Source of the DNA: CBDESM01 sp965205165
GTDB lineage: Bacteria > Chloroflexota > Dehalococcoidia > Bin125
Length of the DNA: 64,000 nt
Assembly (NCBI GenBank): GCA_965205165.1
Contig: OZ242037.1
Coordinates: forward strand, 2,728,001-2,792,000
Direction of reading: 5' to 3'
Positions within the stretch are counted from its first letter, which is position 1. Each line of letters opens with the position of its first letter. The translations under genes were made by a program, and so were the position numbers. The notes beneath the pieces were generated by a model. It saw nothing but the letters and a program-made list of their open reading frames with translations. It had not been told where the DNA came from and did no database searches. Positions 15,624 through 26,050 of the stretch are shown here, one piece after another.

Positions 15624-18367
15624 TGGTCATCCTCCGAATCCGCACGATAACGACGATTGGTGATCGACGGTTCGCGAGCCAGCTCGCGTCGTGCCGCAGC
15701 GACCCATTCGCCGTCAAGCCGCAAGGCGTCTGCAACAGCGTCATCTAGGCATCTGCGTCCGGCATCCTTCTCCATGTCGCAAAGTGGGAGAAGCACCTCG
15801 CCTGCGACCTCCCGGAATGCGCTGACCAAGCGGTCTACTGCGCTGGCGGGCAGAGTGGGCAGATTCGGCGCGGGGACATGCCGCAGCGTTTCGAGGGCGA
15901 ATGAGGGGTATGGCGGTTTCTTGTTTCTCCGATCGCCGAGCAACGCGAGTACGCCGATTGCGGAGTTGAAATACGCGCATAGGGCCATTGAGAGGCGGTC
16001 GTCTTGATCCCCGTGCGGGCGGCACGGCGCCCACTGCTGACCGAGCACTGGCTCGTTGAGCAGCACCGAAACGACGCGGGCCTGCGGGAACGAAAGCCGG
16101 TGAGGCAGGAGCAGCCGACTCCGCTGTGCCCAGTACGCGTCGGCGAGATCCCGCTTTGCAGGGATTGGTTCAATGTACACGTCGGGGTGCGCAGCCATCG
16201 TTTGCGTGACGTCGTTTTTGATGTGCCAGAGCGCGCGACGGCCCGACTCGGAAGGCATCATTCGCTTGCGATAGGTGTCATGGATGCGTCGGCCTTGAGG
16301 TCCCACGTCGGCAATCGCCCGCAGCGGCACGAACGTCGCGCCTCCTGCGCTGCCGTTGCTCATTGCTGAATACGCGGCGGCGAGCAGCGGGGAGAAGAAG
16401 TTCACGGCATCCCAGCGACCATCCGCGATCCGGTCGGCGGGAACCATCTGGATCGTGCAGTGTTCTTCGATTCCTTGTTCGATTTGCGATGCAATGGAGA
16501 GGGCCTCGGCCGCAGTCGCCGGATTGTGCGCGAGGTTGATCACTCTGGTCGGGGGGCGCTCTTGATCGGAGGGCCAGCGGCGGCAGACGATCAAGACCTC
16601 GCCGATGTTGGTGTTCTCGGAGAAGAATATCCGTTCAGGATCATGCGAGCTGAGAATCGTCTCCACGTGAAAATGCTTCGCCATGAATTTTCGGAGATCC
16701 GAGTTGCCCGGCGAAGTGGGCGCGACCAAGGGCAACACCATGGCGAGAGTGCCGTCTACTGCCTTCGCCATGCGGGTTCCGAGCGCCACGAAGATGCCGC
16801 CCGACGAAAACAACGGTGCGGCGTCTTGGAACGGCTGATTGGACACGATCTGCTTCTCGCGCCCTTTCAGCGCCTCTTCGACTTCGGGCGCGAACTGGTC
16901 ATAGCGGATGTCGGACCGCGTGAACGGCGGATTCATGATCACCAAATCCATCTCTGGCGGAGTGTGGACTTCGGCTTCCGTCTCTTCGCCGACTCGTTCG
17001 GAGCGAGTCCGGACTTGGCGCGTTGTCGGCCACTCTTCGAGTCTCGGCTGGCCGTCCAAGAACTCCAGCGATCCGATGCGCGGCTCGCCTTCATACATGC
17101 CCAAGAGCGTGCGGTGGATGTTCATCCTGCCGAACTTGGTGCTCGGGGAGAGCATTCCCAGCGTGGTCGCCGCCATATGCGCGCCCGTGAGGTTGACGTC
17201 GTAGCCGTGAAGCACGTCTTCGACCAGGCAGAGATCCACCGCTTGCGCGGTTTCCTCGTCAAGTTGCCCTTGCAGGTCGCGAATACGCTCAGCCGCCGCC
17301 ATCAAGAGGGTGCCCGTGCCGCAAGCCGGATCGCCGATGCGCATTCGGCTCAGCACGTTCGGATCGCGCCAGTCCTGATCATCGCGGCGAATGGCCAAGT
17401 GCGCCAGGAGGACTGCAGCTGCTGTCGATGTGTAGTAGGAGCCGTCGTATCTGGACGTGTCCAGGACGCGGTGGAAGATGCGCCCAAGCAGGTCATGGCG
17501 AGAGCCGGTGACCTGATCGGCGATGTTGGATACGGACTGGGCCAGCTGGTAGATGGTCTCCTTCGAATCGGTATCTGTCGGGATGACGCTCAGCGCTGCC
17601 GATGCCGTTTCGAAGATCGGGCGGTAATCAACCTGCAAAATGGCCGCCCATGCCTCCAAGTGCGCTGAGATGACCGTGCTCGCGGCGGTGGCGCATTGCG
17701 AGGCGGTTGCCGGCGGCCATGGCTGCGCCAGCGCGTTCGGCGGCAGTGCGGGAAGGTGCCCTTGCAGGCGGTGATGGAAGAGCATCGCGGTGGCGATCAC
17801 CAGCAGGCATCTCTTCGCGGTGGTCCGGTAGCGATCCTCGGTCGTGATGTTGACATGATCCAGATCGAGCACGCCGGCGAGCACCCGGCGCGTCGGCGTC
17901 GACAAGCGGCTTACCGCGTCATCGAGCGCGTCGGAAAGCGACTGCGCGGCTGCGTCGACGCCCGGTACGGCGCGAGGGGCTTGGCGAACTGCCGAAGCGA
18001 GGTCATCGATGTCCCCGCTCGACCAGAACCGCTCGCCCGCAGGCGCATCTGGTCGAGTGCGCAGCAGCCAATGGAATTCCGCATCTTCGAGCTCGTCTGC
18101 TCCGACGCGGTCGGGATAGCAAAGGGCAAAGACGGCAACGGTCAGCCCTTGCCGCAGGCGTCGATCGGCGTCCTTGATCGCTTGGGCGTGCTTCCTGTAG
18201 CCCGTTTCGGCCTCGATCACAACACGGAATCCGTCGGCATATGCGACGATGTCCATCCTTTTGCGTTTCTCGAAGAGTTCCGCCTCACAAGGGATTCCAC
18301 GCTCGGTCAACAGGGCGGCGAGGGTTCCGTTGAGAATCTCTTCCTTGGTAGCCCTTCGAGTGGCCAT
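15620..18367 (-). CDS. N6-adenine DNA methyltransferase with N-terminal nuclease-like domain
   Basis: 915 residues. The N-terminus has a PD-(D/E)xE-like pattern (MDIVAYADGFRVVIEAET, Asp about 39, Glu 51 and 53). The middle has an adenine methyltransferase core: RYDGSYYTSTAAAVLLAHLA, motif I DPACGTGTLLMAAAERI near residue 345, and motif IV NPPF near 478. The C-terminal 350 residues probably recognise DNA. It could be a type IIG restriction enzyme or an orphan methylase. It is not similar enough to the methylase at 7841 to be a recent duplicate. It lies 12 bases after purB and interrupts the purine cluster. Local GC is visibly lower than in the pur genes, which supports acquisition. Confidence 0.75.
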   Translation of the reverse strand: MATRRATKEEILNGTLAALLTERGIPCEAELFEKRKRMDIVAYADGFRVVIEAETGYRKHAQAIKDADRRLRQGLTVAVFALCYPDRVGADELEDAEFHWLLRTRPDAPAGERFWSSGDIDDLASAVRQAPRAVPGVDAAAQSLSDALDDAVSRLSTPTRRVLAGVLDLDHVNITTEDRYRTTAKRCLLVIATAMLFHHRLQGHLPALPPNALAQPWPPATASQCATAASTVISAHLEAWAAILQVDYRPIFETASAALSVIPTDTDSKETIYQLAQSVSNIADQVTGSRHDLLGRIFHRVLDTSRYDGSYYTSTAAAVLLAHLAIRRDDQDWRDPNVLSRMRIGDPACGTGTLLMAAAERIRDLQGQLDEETAQAVDLCLVEDVLHGYDVNLTGAHMAATTLGMLSPSTKFGRMNIHRTLLGMYEGEPRIGSLEFLDGQPRLEEWPTTRQVRTRSERVGEETEAEVHTPPEMDLVIMNPPFTRSDIRYDQFAPEVEEALKGREKQIVSNQPFQDAAPLFSSGGIFVALGTRMAKAVDGTLAMVLPLVAPTSPGNSDLRKFMAKHFHVETILSSHDPERIFFSENTNIGEVLIVCRRWPSDQERPPTRVINLAHNPATAAEALSIASQIEQGIEEHCTIQMVPADRIADGRWDAVNFFSPLLAAAYSAMSNGSAGGATFVPLRAIADVGPQGRRIHDTYRKRMMPSESGRRALWHIKNDVTQTMAAHPDVYIEPIPAKRDLADAYWAQRSRLLLPHRLSFPQARVVSVLLNEPVLGQQWAPCRPHGDQDDRLSMALCAYFNSAIGVLALLGDRRNKKPPYPSFALETLRHVPAPNLPTLPASAVDRLVSAFREVAGEVLLPLCDMEKDAGRRCLDDAVADALRLDGEWVAAARRELAREPSITNRRYRADSEDDQ

Positions 18368-18379
18368 TGTCTGGACCTA

Positions 18380-19669
18380 TCACCCGAGCCGCTCGAAGGA
18401 TGCTTCGACGTGCTGGACGAAGTAGGAAGGGTCGAAGAGGCCGTCGATCTGGTTTGGCTTGAGATGCGCGGCGATCTCGGGGTCGGACTCGATCTTCGGG
18501 CGGAACGGGGTTTGCGTGTCCCAAGCTTCGAGCGCGTGCTTCTGCACCTTGCGGTAGGCCTGTTCGCGGTCCATCCCGGCTTCCGTGAGCGCGAGCAGCA
18601 CGCGCTGGCTGTAGACGAGGCCGTGGCTCGCGTCGATGTTGCGCCGCATCCGCTCTTCGTTGACGACGAGGCCGCGCATCACCCAGGTGAAGAGGTCGAG
18701 GATGTAGTCCAGCGCCTGGCAGGCGTCCGGGATCAGCACCCGCTCGGCGCTGCTGTGCGAGATGTCCCGCTCGTGCCACAGAGCCACGTTCTCGAACGCC
18801 GTCATCGCGTTCGCCCGGATCGTGCGCGCGAGGCCGCAGACGCGCTCGCACTTCTCCGGGTTTTTCTTGTGCGGCATCGCCGACGAGCCCGCCTGTCCCT
18901 CCGCGAACGGTTCCTGCGCCTCGCCGACCTCCGTGCGCTGCAAGTGCCGGATTTCCGTCGCGAAGCGTTCGAGCGAGGCTGCGACGCCCGCCAGCACCGC
19001 GATGAAATGCGCGTGCCGGTCGCGTTGCACCACCTGCGTTGAGATCGCCTCGACGCCTAGGCCGAGCTCCTTGCACACGCGCTCTTCGACCCACGGCGGA
19101 ACCGTCGCGTGCGTGCCCACGGCGCCGGAGATCTTGCCCACCGCGATCTCCGCCTTGGCTTCCGCCAGCCGTCGCTGGTGCCGCCGCAGCTCGTCCACCC
19201 AGCTCGCCAGCTTCAGCCCGAACGTCGTCGGCTCCGCATGAATCCCGTGCGTCCGCCCGATGCAGACCGCGTGCTTGTGCTTGATCGCCTGCTCCAGCAC
19301 CGCATCGTGCAGCGCCGCCAGATCGTCCTCCAACAGCGCCGCCGCGTCGCGCATTTGCAGCGCTGACGCCGTGTCCCATACGTCGTTCGTCGTCAGCCCG
19401 TGATGCACCCAGCGCGATTCGGGGCCGAGCGAGTCGGCCACCGACTTGAGGAAGGCGTGCGTGTCGTGGTGGATGGCGATCTGGTACTCGTCGATCTTGG
19501 CCGTGTCGAACGATGCGTTGGCCGCGATCAGCTCCGCGTCCCCGCGCGGGACGACTCCTTCGTCGGCCCAGGCGTTGACCACCGCGATCTCGACGGCGAG
19601 CCAGCGCTCCCACTTGGCGTCGTCGGTCCAGAGCGCGGCCATCTGCGGCCGCTGGTAGCGCGGGATCAT
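18380..19669 (-). CDS. purB: Adenylosuccinate lyase
   Basis: A 429-residue fumarase-superfamily enzyme acting twice in purine synthesis (SAICAR to AICAR and adenylosuccinate to AMP). The signature GSSAMPHKKNPEKCERV is complete, with HHGLTTNDVWDTA, GRTHGIHAEPTTFGLK and ERDISHSSAERV. The ATG at 19669 overlaps the cupin stop, so they are coupled. Confidence 0.97.
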   Translation of the reverse strand: MIPRYQRPQMAALWTDDAKWERWLAVEIAVVNAWADEGVVPRGDAELIAANASFDTAKIDEYQIAIHHDTHAFLKSVADSLGPESRWVHHGLTTNDVWDTASALQMRDAAALLEDDLAALHDAVLEQAIKHKHAVCIGRTHGIHAEPTTFGLKLASWVDELRRHQRRLAEAKAEIAVGKISGAVGTHATVPPWVEERVCKELGLGVEAISTQVVQRDRHAHFIAVLAGVAASLERFATEIRHLQRTEVGEAQEPFAEGQAGSSAMPHKKNPEKCERVCGLARTIRANAMTAFENVALWHERDISHSSAERVLIPDACQALDYILDLFTWVMRGLVVNEERMRRNIDASHGLVYSQRVLLALTEAGMDREQAYRKVQKHALEAWDTQTPFRPKIESDPEIAAHLKPNQIDGLFDPSYFVQHVEASFERLG

Positions 19670-20004
19670 CAGGGGATGTATTCGTCGCGTCGCGGCGAGA
19701 AGATGTCCAGCGCGACCGACGGCTCCAGCGCCGTCACTTCATGCGGCGCCTCGCCCGGGATGATCCACGAGTCGCCGGCCGAAAGTTCCTTGACTTCGCC
19801 GGCGAGCTCGAAGCGGACGCGGCCGGAGACGAGGTAGCCGATCTGCTCGTGCGGGTGCGTGTGCATCGGCACCGTCGCGCCCGTCGCGATCTCGATCTCG
19901 TGGATCGACGTGAGGTCGCCCGCGTTGAGCGTCCGCCGCGCGACGCCCTCGAACATCTCGATCCGCTGGGCTTCATCGTGCGATTGGAGGTTTGGGTCTG
20001 CCAC
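19669..20004 (-). CDS. Cupin domain protein
   Basis: A 111-residue single-domain cupin. Motif 1 is MHTHPHEQIGYLVSGRVRFE and motif 2 is GDSWIIPGEAPHEVTALE, giving a three-His metal site. GTG at 20004 is the start that gives a normal cupin length. It sits between purD and purB and overlaps the latter. Its role in the cluster is unknown; many such cupins are small-molecule sensors or isomerases. Confidence 0.8.
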   Translation of the reverse strand: MADPNLQSHDEAQRIEMFEGVARRTLNAGDLTSIHEIEIATGATVPMHTHPHEQIGYLVSGRVRFELAGEVKELSAGDSWIIPGEAPHEVTALEPSVALDIFSPRRDEYIP

Positions 20005-20044
20005 GCTGCCGCCTTTCCGCGCATCTGCGCAGTGCGCGGCCAGT

Positions 20045-21301
20045 TTATCCCGCGCCCGCGGCCTCGAGCAGCGCGATGTCCTTGCGGTAGTACATGTTCC
20101 CGAACGAGATGCGGCGGACGTTGTCGTAGGCGATCTCCCGCGCCGTCTCCCGGTCCGGCCCGCAGGCCACGACGCAGAGCACGCGCCCGCCGGATGTGAC
20201 GACTTTGCCGCCCTCGTCCAGCGCGGTGCCCGCGTGGAAGACCAGCACATCGTCGTCGACCGCATCCAGCCCGCTGATCTCGAAGCCGGTCTCGTAAGCG
20301 CCCGGATACCCGCCGCTCGCCATCACCACGCCCACAGCCGTGTCATCGCTCGCCGTAACGGCGTCCTTGTCGATGCGGCCGTACGCCGCCTCGTTGAGCA
20401 GGTGGAGGACATCGCCATCGAGCAGGGGCAGGGCCACCTGCGTCTCCGGATCCCCGAACCGCGCATTGAACTCGAGTACGCGCCGCTCGTCGCCGTCGAC
20501 CATGAGGCCCGCGTAGAGCAACCCCTCGAATGCCGCATTCCGTTCGGCGAGTTCGACGAGGACGGGTTCGTGAACCCGCTCGGCGATCTCGGCCGCGCTG
20601 CCCGCGAATCGCGGCTGCGCGTAAACGCCCATGCCGCCCGTGTTCGGGCCGGTATCGCCGTCTCCGATCCGCTTCCAGTCGCAGGCGAGCGGAAGCGGCA
20701 GCAGCGCGCCTCCGGCGGATATCGCCATCGAGGAGACTTCCCGCCCGGCCAGCCGGTCTTCGATCACAAGCCGAGCGGAGATCTTGAAGAGCTGTTCGAC
20801 CGCGTTGTGCGCCTCGTCGATCTGCTCGGGGACGACCACCCCCTTCCCCGCCGCAAGCCCGTCGGCCTTGAGCACGGGCAGGTCGGCCGGGCCGAGCATC
20901 TCGATCCACTTGTGAGCCGCGGTCGCGTCGGTGAAGACCTCCCCGCCGGCATGGGCCACGCTCGCGGTCTGCATGACCTCCTTGGCGAAGCTCTTCGACG
21001 ACTCGATTCTCGCCGCAGCAGCGGAAGGCCCGAACGTGCGGATGCCGACCGCGCGGAGCCGATCTGAAATGCCGGCGGCCAGCGGATCCTCCGGACCGAT
21101 GATCGCAAGGTCAACGCGCTTGGCCGTCGCCGCGGCCGCGATCGCCTCGAGATCCATCGCATCGATCGGCAGGTTCTCGCCGAGCGTGGCAGTGCCGCCG
21201 TTGCCCGGCGCGCAGAAGATCGCGTCGCAATCGGGACTGCGCGACACCGCCCAAGCGAGCGCGTGCTCGCGTCCGCCGCCGCCGACGATCAGGACGCGCA
21301 T
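20045..21301 (-). CDS. purD: Phosphoribosylamine-glycine ligase (GAR synthetase)
   Basis: A 418-residue ATP-grasp enzyme of purine synthesis. N-terminal MRVLIVGGGGREHALAWA, PEDPLAAGISDRLR, KADGLAAGKGVVVP, NTGGMGVYAQPRF, YAGLMVDGDERRVLEFNARFGDPETQ (split here by function: Mg site) and a C-terminal GYPGAYETG stretch identify it. It follows the nucleoside-transferase-like gene by four bases in the leftward purine operon. Confidence 0.97.
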   Translation of the reverse strand: MRVLIVGGGGREHALAWAVSRSPDCDAIFCAPGNGGTATLGENLPIDAMDLEAIAAAATAKRVDLAIIGPEDPLAAGISDRLRAVGIRTFGPSAAAARIESSKSFAKEVMQTASVAHAGGEVFTDATAAHKWIEMLGPADLPVLKADGLAAGKGVVVPEQIDEAHNAVEQLFKISARLVIEDRLAGREVSSMAISAGGALLPLPLACDWKRIGDGDTGPNTGGMGVYAQPRFAGSAAEIAERVHEPVLVELAERNAAFEGLLYAGLMVDGDERRVLEFNARFGDPETQVALPLLDGDVLHLLNEAAYGRIDKDAVTASDDTAVGVVMASGGYPGAYETGFEISGLDAVDDDVLVFHAGTALDEGGKVVTSGGRVLCVVACGPDRETAREIAYDNVRRISFGNMYYRKDIALLEAAGAG

Positions 21302-21305
21302 CGAG

Positions 21306-21731
21306 TCAGCCGGCCGCGACGGCGGCGGGGATGCGCGACAGGTTGCCGTGGAGGACGATCGGGTCCATCGCCAGCATCTCGCTGCGGTACGGGCTCTCCG
21401 GCACCTCCTGCATCAGGTAGATCGGCAGCTCGAGCACGTGCGCGAAGCCCATCTCCAGGAACGAGTTCCCGCCGATGTAGTTCGGGCGCCCGGGCAGGTC
21501 CTCGTTGAGCACGAGGATCGCGTCCGAACGCTCGATCTTGCGCCAATGCTCGCGGATCAGGTCGCGATCGCGCTTCAGCTGCGCCCGCTGCTCGTCGGTC
21601 GAGCCGACGTAGTCGAAATCCGGCGTGTCGATCGGCGACAGCGGCTCGTGCCCTGCCGCCCGGAGAGCCGCGCCCACCTCGTCCAGCCGGTGCTTCAGCA
21701 GCATGCTCATGCAGATCGTGATCACCATCAA
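21306..21731 (-). CDS. Nucleoside 2-deoxyribosyltransferase-like protein
   Basis: A 141-residue Rossmann-type protein. The pattern SDAILVLNEDLPGRPNYIGG then NSFLEMGFAHVLELPIYLM resembles the nucleoside deoxyribosyltransferase fold, including the E-x-G-x-A-x active-site helix, as in uncharacterised short homologues. It lies between guaA and purD, which suggests nucleotide salvage or clean-up. Starts at 21731 or 21728 are both possible. Activity unproven. Confidence 0.6.
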   Translation of the reverse strand: MMVITICMSMLLKHRLDEVGAALRAAGHEPLSPIDTPDFDYVGSTDEQRAQLKRDRDLIREHWRKIERSDAILVLNEDLPGRPNYIGGNSFLEMGFAHVLELPIYLMQEVPESPYRSEMLAMDPIVLHGNLSRIPAAVAAG

Positions 21732-21741
21732 GGTGCTTGTC

Positions 21742-23295
21742 CTACTCCCACTCGATCGTGCCAGGCGGTTTTGGGGTGATGTCGTACACGACGCGATTGA
21801 TCTCAGGGACTTCGTTGATGACGCGGCTGGAGATACGCGCCAGAAGCTCGTGTGGCAACCGGGCCCAATCGGCAGTCATTGCGTCGTCTGCGCAAACCGC
21901 ACGGACGGCGAGGACATTGCCATAGGTGCGGGCATCGCCTTGAACTCCGACTGTTCGGGTATCAGTGAGGATCGCGAATGACTGCCAGAGATCGTTGTAG
22001 AGACCAGCGGCACGAACCTCTTCAAGGACGATCGTGTCAGCCCGCTGGAGCACGCTGACACGATCACGGGTGACCTCGCCGATGATCCGGATCGCGAGGC
22101 CCGGGCCAGGGTACGTCTGACGGTGGACGATTTCGTCAGGCAGGCCGAGCTCGCGGCCAGCTGCTCGGACCTCGTCCTTGAAGAGGTGTCTAAGCGGCTC
22201 GACGAGCTCGAATCTCATGTCTGCCGGAAGCCCGCCCACGTTGTGGTGAGACTTGATGGCGACAGAACTGCCCCCTACTCCGCCACTTTCGACAACATCT
22301 GGGTAAGTCGTTCCTTGGATGAGGAAGTCCACTTGACCGATCTCTCGCGCTGCCTGCTCGAAAACCGCGATGAATGCCTCGCCAACGCGTTTGCGCTTGA
22401 GCTCTGGGTCTGTGACACTCGCCAGTTTCTCAAGGAAGAACGCTCCGTTATCCACGGTGCGTAGGTCCACGTTCATCGTGTCGCGGAAGGTGGCGGCGAC
22501 CTGCTCCATTTCTCCGAGGCGCATTAGACCATTGTCAACGAAGACGCAAGTGAGCTGATCTCCTACGGCCCTGTGCGCAAGTGCGGCTGCCACTGCGGAA
22601 TCTACTCCGCCGCTGAGCGCACAAAGAACACGTCCTTTGCCGACTTGCGCCCGAATGCTCTCGACGGCGTTGTCCACGAAGCTCCCGGGAGTCCAATCGC
22701 CTTGGCATCCGCAGACTCCTTGCACGAAGTTGGCGAGCAGATCGGCACCCTGAGATGTGTGTGAGACTTCTGGGTGGAACTGGATGCCGAAACGGCGCTC
22801 GTCAGCGTCGCTCATCCCTGCGATGCCTATGTCGTCAGTCCACGCGGTCGAGACAAAGCCGTGCGGGAGAGCACTGACATGGTCGCCATGTGACATCCAG
22901 ACGTCCATGGGCTCGGGAAGCCCCACGAACATGGGGTCTTTCCCATCATGAGTGACGACAGCAGGGCCGAACTCACGTTCAGCCGCCCTGTCCACCCGCC
23001 CCCCTAGCTGAAACGCAATCTCCTGCATCCCATAGCAGATTCCGAGGAGGGGCAGTTCACCGCTCAGAGCCCACGCCGGAGCTCGGGGCGCGTCGCAGTC
23101 ATGCACAGATGAAGGACCACCTGAGAGGATCACGCCCTTAGGATTCAACCGCGCGATCTCGGCACGAGTCTGTGTTGGCGACACCAGCTCGCAGTAGACG
23201 TTCAACTCGCGGATGCGCCGGGCGATCAGCATCGAAGTCTGCGAACCCATGTCCAAAATGACGATCGATTCGTGTGGCATCTCGTGGCTGGCCAT
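21742..23295 (-). CDS. guaA: GMP synthase (glutamine-hydrolysing)
   Basis: A 517-residue two-domain enzyme converting XMP to GMP. Glutaminase domain: LSGGPSSVHD, LGICYGMQEIAFQLGG (Cys nucleophile) and GIQFHPEVSHT. ATP pyrophosphatase domain: CALSGGVDSAVAAALAHRA. Dimerisation domain: QTYPGPGLAIRIIGEVT and the terminal KPPGTIEWE. ATG 23295 is preferred over 23313. The GC content and third-position bias are clearly lower than in neighbouring pur genes, so this copy may have been exchanged from another lineage. It heads the leftward purine cluster; the AT-richer gap 23314-23395 should hold its promoter. Confidence 0.97.
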   Translation of the reverse strand: MASHEMPHESIVILDMGSQTSMLIARRIRELNVYCELVSPTQTRAEIARLNPKGVILSGGPSSVHDCDAPRAPAWALSGELPLLGICYGMQEIAFQLGGRVDRAAEREFGPAVVTHDGKDPMFVGLPEPMDVWMSHGDHVSALPHGFVSTAWTDDIGIAGMSDADERRFGIQFHPEVSHTSQGADLLANFVQGVCGCQGDWTPGSFVDNAVESIRAQVGKGRVLCALSGGVDSAVAAALAHRAVGDQLTCVFVDNGLMRLGEMEQVAATFRDTMNVDLRTVDNGAFFLEKLASVTDPELKRKRVGEAFIAVFEQAAREIGQVDFLIQGTTYPDVVESGGVGGSSVAIKSHHNVGGLPADMRFELVEPLRHLFKDEVRAAGRELGLPDEIVHRQTYPGPGLAIRIIGEVTRDRVSVLQRADTIVLEEVRAAGLYNDLWQSFAILTDTRTVGVQGDARTYGNVLAVRAVCADDAMTADWARLPHELLARISSRVINEVPEINRVVYDITPKPPGTIEWE

Positions 23296-23395
23296 GACAT
23301 CTCCACGTGGCAATTCCGCAGCTGTTCACTGGTTCTGCTCAATCGTCTATGCTGTATAGCAGATCGCGAGATGAGAGGGTAGCAGGCGGCAACAC

Positions 23396-24043
23396 ATGGT
23401 GGATGACAGGCAGGATTCCCTAAAATCACGTGCGAGCCAGGCGCTTCAAGCAGGGCAAGTCGTCGGCATTCCGACGGATACGCAGTACGCGCTCGCTGCT
23501 GATGCGGCGAACGCCGCCGCAGTCGCTCAAGTCTATGTCGTCAAAGGACGGTCGCGCAACCAAGCGATGCCCGTCTTCCTGCCCGATTTCGACTGGCTCC
23601 CCCGCGTCGCCGTCGTCGAGGACGAGCGCGCCATCGAGCTCGCCCGCCGCGTTTGGCCCGGCGCGATCACGCTGATCTTCCCGCTCAACCCGCAGTTCGA
23701 GACCACCGCGACGGCGGAGACGATCGCCCTGCGCATCCCCGACCACCCGGTCGCTCGGTCGGTACTGGACGAGTTCGGCGCTCCCATCACCGGCACCAGC
23801 GCCAACCGCTCGGGCCAGCCGGCCGCGCTCACGGCGGACGAGGTCGCGCGCCAGCTCGGCGGCGACCTGCTCGTGCTCGGCGAAGGCGGCCGGATGCCTG
23901 CCGGATCGCCCTCCACTATGCTCGACCTGACGGGCGGCCAGCCGCGCCTGCTGCGCCGCGGCGCGCCGTGGCGGCCCGAAGTCGGAGAGTTCCTGCTGTC
24001 GGCTTGGGGCCTCTCCGAAGCGGCGCTCGAAGGCGCCGGGTGA
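23396..24043 (+). CDS. tsaC: Threonylcarbamoyl-AMP synthase (Sua5/YciO/YrdC family)
   Basis: A 215-residue enzyme that makes threonylcarbamoyl-AMP for the t6A modification of ANN-decoding tRNAs. It has GQVVGIPTDTQYALAADA, VYVVKGRSRNQAMPVFL, RVWPGAITLIFPLN, IALRIPDHPVARSVL, GTSANRSGQPAA and a closing STMLDLTGGQPRLLRRG. Divergent from guaA. First gene of a long rightward housekeeping run. Confidence 0.88.
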   Translation: MVDDRQDSLKSRASQALQAGQVVGIPTDTQYALAADAANAAAVAQVYVVKGRSRNQAMPVFLPDFDWLPRVAVVEDERAIELARRVWPGAITLIFPLNPQFETTATAETIALRIPDHPVARSVLDEFGAPITGTSANRSGQPAALTADEVARQLGGDLLVLGEGGRMPAGSPSTMLDLTGGQPRLLRRGAPWRPEVGEFLLSAWGLSEAALEGAG

Positions 24044-24062
24044 GTCGAGGAGCGGAAGCACC

Positions 24063-24814
24063 GTGCGCATCGCGATCGGCAGCGACCACGCCGGCTACGG
24101 GCTGCGCCAGCAGCTGACCGCCGAACTTGAAGGCGCTGGCCACGACATCGCCGACTACGGCTGCCCCGACGCCGACTCCGTGGACTACCCCGACATCGCC
24201 GAACCGCTGGCCGAAGCCGTGGTCGCCGGCGACCACGATCTTGGCATCGTCATCTGCTCCAACGGCGTCGGAGTCAGCATCGCCGCCAACAAGATCCCGG
24301 GCGCCCGCGCCGCCCTCTGCACGGACTCCTGGACCGCCCGTCGCGCCCGCGAGCACACCGACTGCAACATCCTCGCCCTCGGCGCGTACGTCGTCGGCTC
24401 CGCCGTCGCCTCCGAGATCGTCAAGACCTTCATCAATGCTGAATTCGAAGGCGGCCGCCACTCCCGCCGCCTCGCCAAACTCGCCGCCCTCGAAGAGCGA
24501 ACTGCAGAGCGATCCGATCCGAAAAGCGCGCAGCAGAGGGAACTCAAAGCCCTCCTGCAGACGCTCGAATTCAAACCCGCCACCGACGCGAGCGGCAATC
24601 GGAACACGCAGCCCCTGAGCAAGTGGGAAGCCAACCGCAGGTTCCCCGCCGTGCCCCCCGCCACCGCTCAGCGCTACATCAACGAGGAGCGCGTCAGGCA
24701 AGGCGTCCTCAGCGAGAACGAAGTGCCCTCGCAGTTCAAGCCCGGCAATTCTGGAGACGACAACTCGAACATGACGAAATCCAATCTGGCGGCCGCGCTC
24801 GATGAGGTGCCCCG

Positions 24815-24818
<4 letters not shown>
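24063..24818 (+). CDS. rpiB: Ribose-5-phosphate isomerase B with unusual C-terminal extension
   Basis: 251 residues. The first 145 are a complete RpiB: MRIAIGSDHAGYGLRQQL, DYGCPDADSVDYPDIA, ICSNGVGVSIAANKIPGARAALC (active Cys region), and HTDCNILALGAYVVG. Normal RpiB ends near here with a helix like GGRHSRRLAKLAALE. About 105 more residues follow, polar, Gln/Arg-rich, with no recognised domain, ending at a stop that overlaps the pgk start. Slightly lower GC in this stretch hints at inserted sequence. The isomerase function is secure; the tail is unexplained. Confidence 0.88.
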
Positions 24819-26047
<1,229 letters not shown>

Positions 26048-26050
26048 CCG

